Assembly (NCBI RefSeq): GCF_001039355.2
Contig: NW_019775469.1
Span: forward strand, 189,950-253,949
DNA: 64,000 nucleotides
Direction: 5' to 3'
Origin: Lingula anatina
Taxonomy: Eukaryota; Brachiopoda; Lingulata; Lingulida; Lingulidae
In this document: positions 61,126-64,000 of the stretch, piece by piece
Layout: every line of letters starts with the position of its first letter
Numbering within the stretch: the stretch's first letter is position 1
Made by a program: the position numbers and the translations under genes
The notes under the pieces: generated by a model
Database searches by the model: none
Seen by the model: only the letters and a program-made list of their open reading frames with translations
Told to the model about the DNA's origin: nothing

Positions 61126-63614
61126 CTAAGTCGTTGTGGAATGAGACTGAACTTCTCTACAAGTTGCTGGAAAAACTTCCACTTCAGCTTGAACATATTG
61201 CACATTATTTTCACTCTGAACTGAGCTGGTTTGGGGTTCTTCTGTTGAGGGGGTGTCTTGTTTTTTCTCTAATATCTGCAATGCAGCTATTTTTGCTCTT
61301 CTGTAGGCAGCTACTGCATTGAAACCCAACAGCCTGGAAAATTAATAAATAAAATACATATATTTATATCTTAATCATGAATTTACATCTTAATATCTCA
61401 TAACCAATTGATAGCTTGTATTTGCTAAGAAGTCTTCATAAATGCACCTTCAGAATCATGGGTGCTTACAATGTCTTCCTATGAGTTTTACAAGCTTTTT
61501 ATTTTCAATTAATGCTGTAACTGTTTCCATTCACCTCACACACAGGCACTCCACCAGTAAAGCGCCCCCTATGGCAGACACCTGCAACCAGGTCTCATCA
61601 ACTGGAAGGTTGTGGCAGACATAGTAGACCGCAGCGGGGACTCCACACATTACAGCAAGGACTAACAGCATTGAAAGCCGCTGCTGCTTCGTGAAGCCAT
61701 ACAGCAGATGAACGGGACCTTCTTTTAAACAATACTGAAATATGAAGATTTTTTTTACGAATTTTCATGTGATATATGAGTCAGAAATCTTTCATTTAAA
61801 TTGTTAAAATGGGTAGCATTAATCATCAATCACCTGTCAGTTGAATCATTTCAGATAAAAAGAAGTCCCTCAAAGAATACAGTAAGTCCTGTACATGGGA
61901 AGTCCTGTATATGGTAATAGAAGAGAATAAAAAAAAAGAAAAAACTCACCTTCTGATTGCAAACCTTGCATCTGAGATTTCCTGGAGTGCCTATACCCTT
62001 GAATGAGGAAATAAACACCTGAATCTATTTATTCAAAATTAGCCCTCTCAACAATACTATAATAATAATAATTAATAGGACTTTAGTCTGATACTGCTTT
62101 AAGGCCCCTTTACAAAGGACGGTTTCCTTTCTGCGTCCAGCAGTACAGCCCAATTTGAAAGTTAAAAAATTATAATACTTTACCTGCCGACAACTGGTCG
62201 ATCACTGAGATTAATGCTGGTGCCTCCTTATTAAGACCACAGCGATGCCAATTTCATGGTCGCAGAAAGGGCACAGAAAGGACTCTGTCCAGTGTAAAGG
62301 GGGTAATACCAATTCAAGACAGATTGTTTTGAGCAAACCATGAGAGGCAGTAACATGAAAATTATTACTGAAACAATTAAACAGTACAATTCGTACCTCC
62401 ATCAGCCATTTTCTTAAACACTCATGGTGAGCCACCGCCATGTCTCCTTTGCAGTTACAGGGCTCTATCAAGGGTCCAGCACCTTCCCTCTCATTATCGT
62501 AACAAATCCAACACTCGCCTCCCTTAGCACCATCTTTGATTGCACTGTAATGGCCACCATTTTTGTTCCTGTGAAGAAGACCCTCTGTTTCTGAAGATTC
62601 TGACAAGTATTCAGCATCACCACTAGAACTGTCGTCTGCTGATCTGAGGATTTTTCTGGGGTTGAGCAGCCATAGTTGGTCTGGTCTGCAGAGTAGATTA
62701 TGAATTCATCATTAAAAATATGTATTCTTTAATTTCCTTTCAGTTTAAATAGCACCTTCAATTAGGTAAGGAAGCTTTTCAAAATTGAAATTTTGTGTAA
62801 AACTTAGTGTTCATATTTTATAGAAAATATCTGCCATACATTTGATAAGCTAATAATATGAAGAAGACTTGATGATTGCCCAAATAAATATCCCCAAAAA
62901 CTGCGTACAGTACAATGTAACTCCTGGTACAAAATGATATAAAAATACAGTAACTATTAAAACTAACATTTTTACGGTACCTTTTTACATTCCATAGAAC
63001 ACAGGGAAACCAGAGAATAACTCCAAACTCAACTATTCGGAATGAAATGTCATATAAGGCCAAACCTATGAAATCAATTCTGAAAAATAGAGCATAATGA
63101 AAACTCATATTTTCTGACAATTATTTGACTCAAAGTTTAAAATTTGATGCCCTCAGTTTAGATGCTTATTTGTGATACAAGTATATCTGCATGTTAATTT
63201 AAATCTAATTAATCAATACTGAAATATCAAATAGTCTTAAAGATCAAAAACATAAAGAAAACAATCATTTCAAACTTGTAAGTGAGAGCCAGTACATAAT
63301 CTTACACCTTTCAGTATCTTTTTTTAATCCAGAGGGAGCCACCTTAGGAGAAAGTTTTCTAGAATACTGTATTAGAAATTGTCTTAAGGTACCCAAGATG
63401 GGGGAGGCAGGAGCATAAAGAGAATGCCATCTGGATTCCAGTCAATTTGTACTTACTTGTCTTTCCACTGGTCTTTCAGTATCTCTAGCATGATAAACAG
63501 TGCAGTAGCCAGCTGTAAACAAGCTGCGGCCACCAGGCCCAGTCTACTCATGTGGAGTTGGGCAATGTTCAAGGGTTCTCGGCTTGCATTGGCTTGGATA
63601 AAAGCACCATGAAG
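61126..63614 (-). CDS. RING-CH (MARCH-type) multi-pass E3 ubiquitin ligase, 3' six exons
   Basis: Minus-strand exons 63457-63614, 62981-63079, 62397-62685, 61950-61997, 61535-61734 and 61126-61333 join in phase to 1002 nt (333 residues plus stop). The 5' end is outside the window, because 63614 follows an acceptor and not a start codon. The RING-CH domain is complete across the 62397/61997 junction: C-x2-C (ECWICYD), C-x-C (PCNCKG), x7, H-x2-C (HHEC), x16, C-x2-C (RCKVCNQ), with the RKW helix expected of MARCH ligases. Two hydrophobic segments precede it (near LGLVAAACLQLATALFIML and VEFGVILWFPCVLW) and two follow (LSMLLVLAVMCGVPAAVYYV and SAIGGALLVECL). The domain thus lies between membrane pairs, so the protein probably ubiquitinates membrane proteins from the cytosolic face. 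I cannot name a specific vertebrate orthologue. Confidence 0.88.
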
Positions 63615-63917
63615 CTGAAAATGAAATGAACATAATATACATGAACAGTTATGGTATTCATAAAGATAAGTCCAGCACAACATTGAAAGGGATGGTGATG
63701 AGAATGTTAAATTTTCACTGCCTTTACTCAGAAATATTTGCACAATCATTATATTGTATACTGAAAGACATTGTGACAAAAGGGTGAAACTTTCACTGCT
63801 TCCCTCAGAAATGTTTGTACATTCAGATAACTGTTAAGGGAACCAGGTACTGCCACAGAGCCAGACCCTGTCCATCAAAAAGTTGAGTTATTATGGTATT
63901 AATATAAAATTATGTAA

Positions 63918-64000
63918 CAGGCCCGTAGCCAGGAAATTCAAAAGGGGGGTTCTTTTTCTGAAAAAGTGGACCTTTTATAATGAAACTTATGTGAACCTAG
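63918..64000 (+). mobile_element. End of a DNA transposon-like repeat, cut by the window edge
   Basis: CAGGCCCGTAGCCAGGAAAT followed by a G-run resembles a common terminal motif of small inverted-repeat elements in marine animals. The other end lies outside the window. Confidence 0.45.

Noticed and set aside
62176-62218. A possible 43-nt extra exon of the RING-CH gene
   Set aside because: It has GT-AG borders, but every phase gives a stop or destroys the RCKVC pair. Direct joining of 62397 to 61997 gives the consensus RING-CH spacing.
1-64000. tRNA genes, rRNA and CRISPR arrays
   Set aside because: No tRNA A/B box pair with cloverleaf arms, no rRNA and no spaced direct-repeat array of CRISPR type was seen; the tandem arrays present are animal minisatellites.

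Overview
The window is animal nuclear DNA. It is AT-rich and intron-dense, with GT-AG introns, C/D snoRNAs inside a ribosomal-protein gene, microsatellites and small inverted-repeat transposons. The gene content and the transposon ends suggest a marine invertebrate, perhaps a lophotrochozoan, but I cannot fix the phylum from sequence alone. Exon coordinates were worked out by hand from splice sites, reading phase and remembered protein families. No search or alignment was run.

Left third (1-14.7 kb): the 3' eleven coding exons of RABL6 (+). Next comes RPL7A/eL8 (-), whose introns carry five C/D snoRNAs: two U14, two U24 and one U36-like. MED22/SURF5 (+) lies head to head with RPL7A across a very short shared promoter. 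RPL7A (SURF3) next to MED22 (SURF5) is the ancient core of the Surfeit locus. About 4 kb without a visible gene follow.

Centre (18.9-44.8 kb): a tandem duplication of about 12.5-13.4 kb per copy. Each copy carries an intact 14-exon gene for a 655-aa Cys-loop (nicotinic-type) receptor subunit. Each subunit has two complete ligand-binding domains in series ahead of a single four-helix channel domain. The first domain keeps the alpha-type agonist site (vicinal Cys pair, loop A and B aromatics) but has a 14-residue hydrophilic Cys-loop. The second has lost much of the agonist site but keeps the canonical 13-residue FPYD Cys-loop and the pre-M1 Arg pair. The exon phases of the two domains match one for one, so a symmetric exon block was probably duplicated inside the gene. 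The later whole-gene duplication left a readable junction near 32304. This double-decker receptor is the most unusual item in the window.

Right third (44.8-64 kb): a single-exon gene for a 740-aa multi-pass membrane protein that I do not recognise. It is followed by a repeat array in which each unit has its own splice acceptor and donor and which contains a 52-bp minisatellite open in all three forward frames. About 4.5 kb with only transposon remnants follow. Then come PRPF38B (+), a spliceosomal factor with an RS tail, and convergent to it the 3' part of a multi-pass RING-CH (MARCH-type) ubiquitin ligase (-) that runs off the right end.
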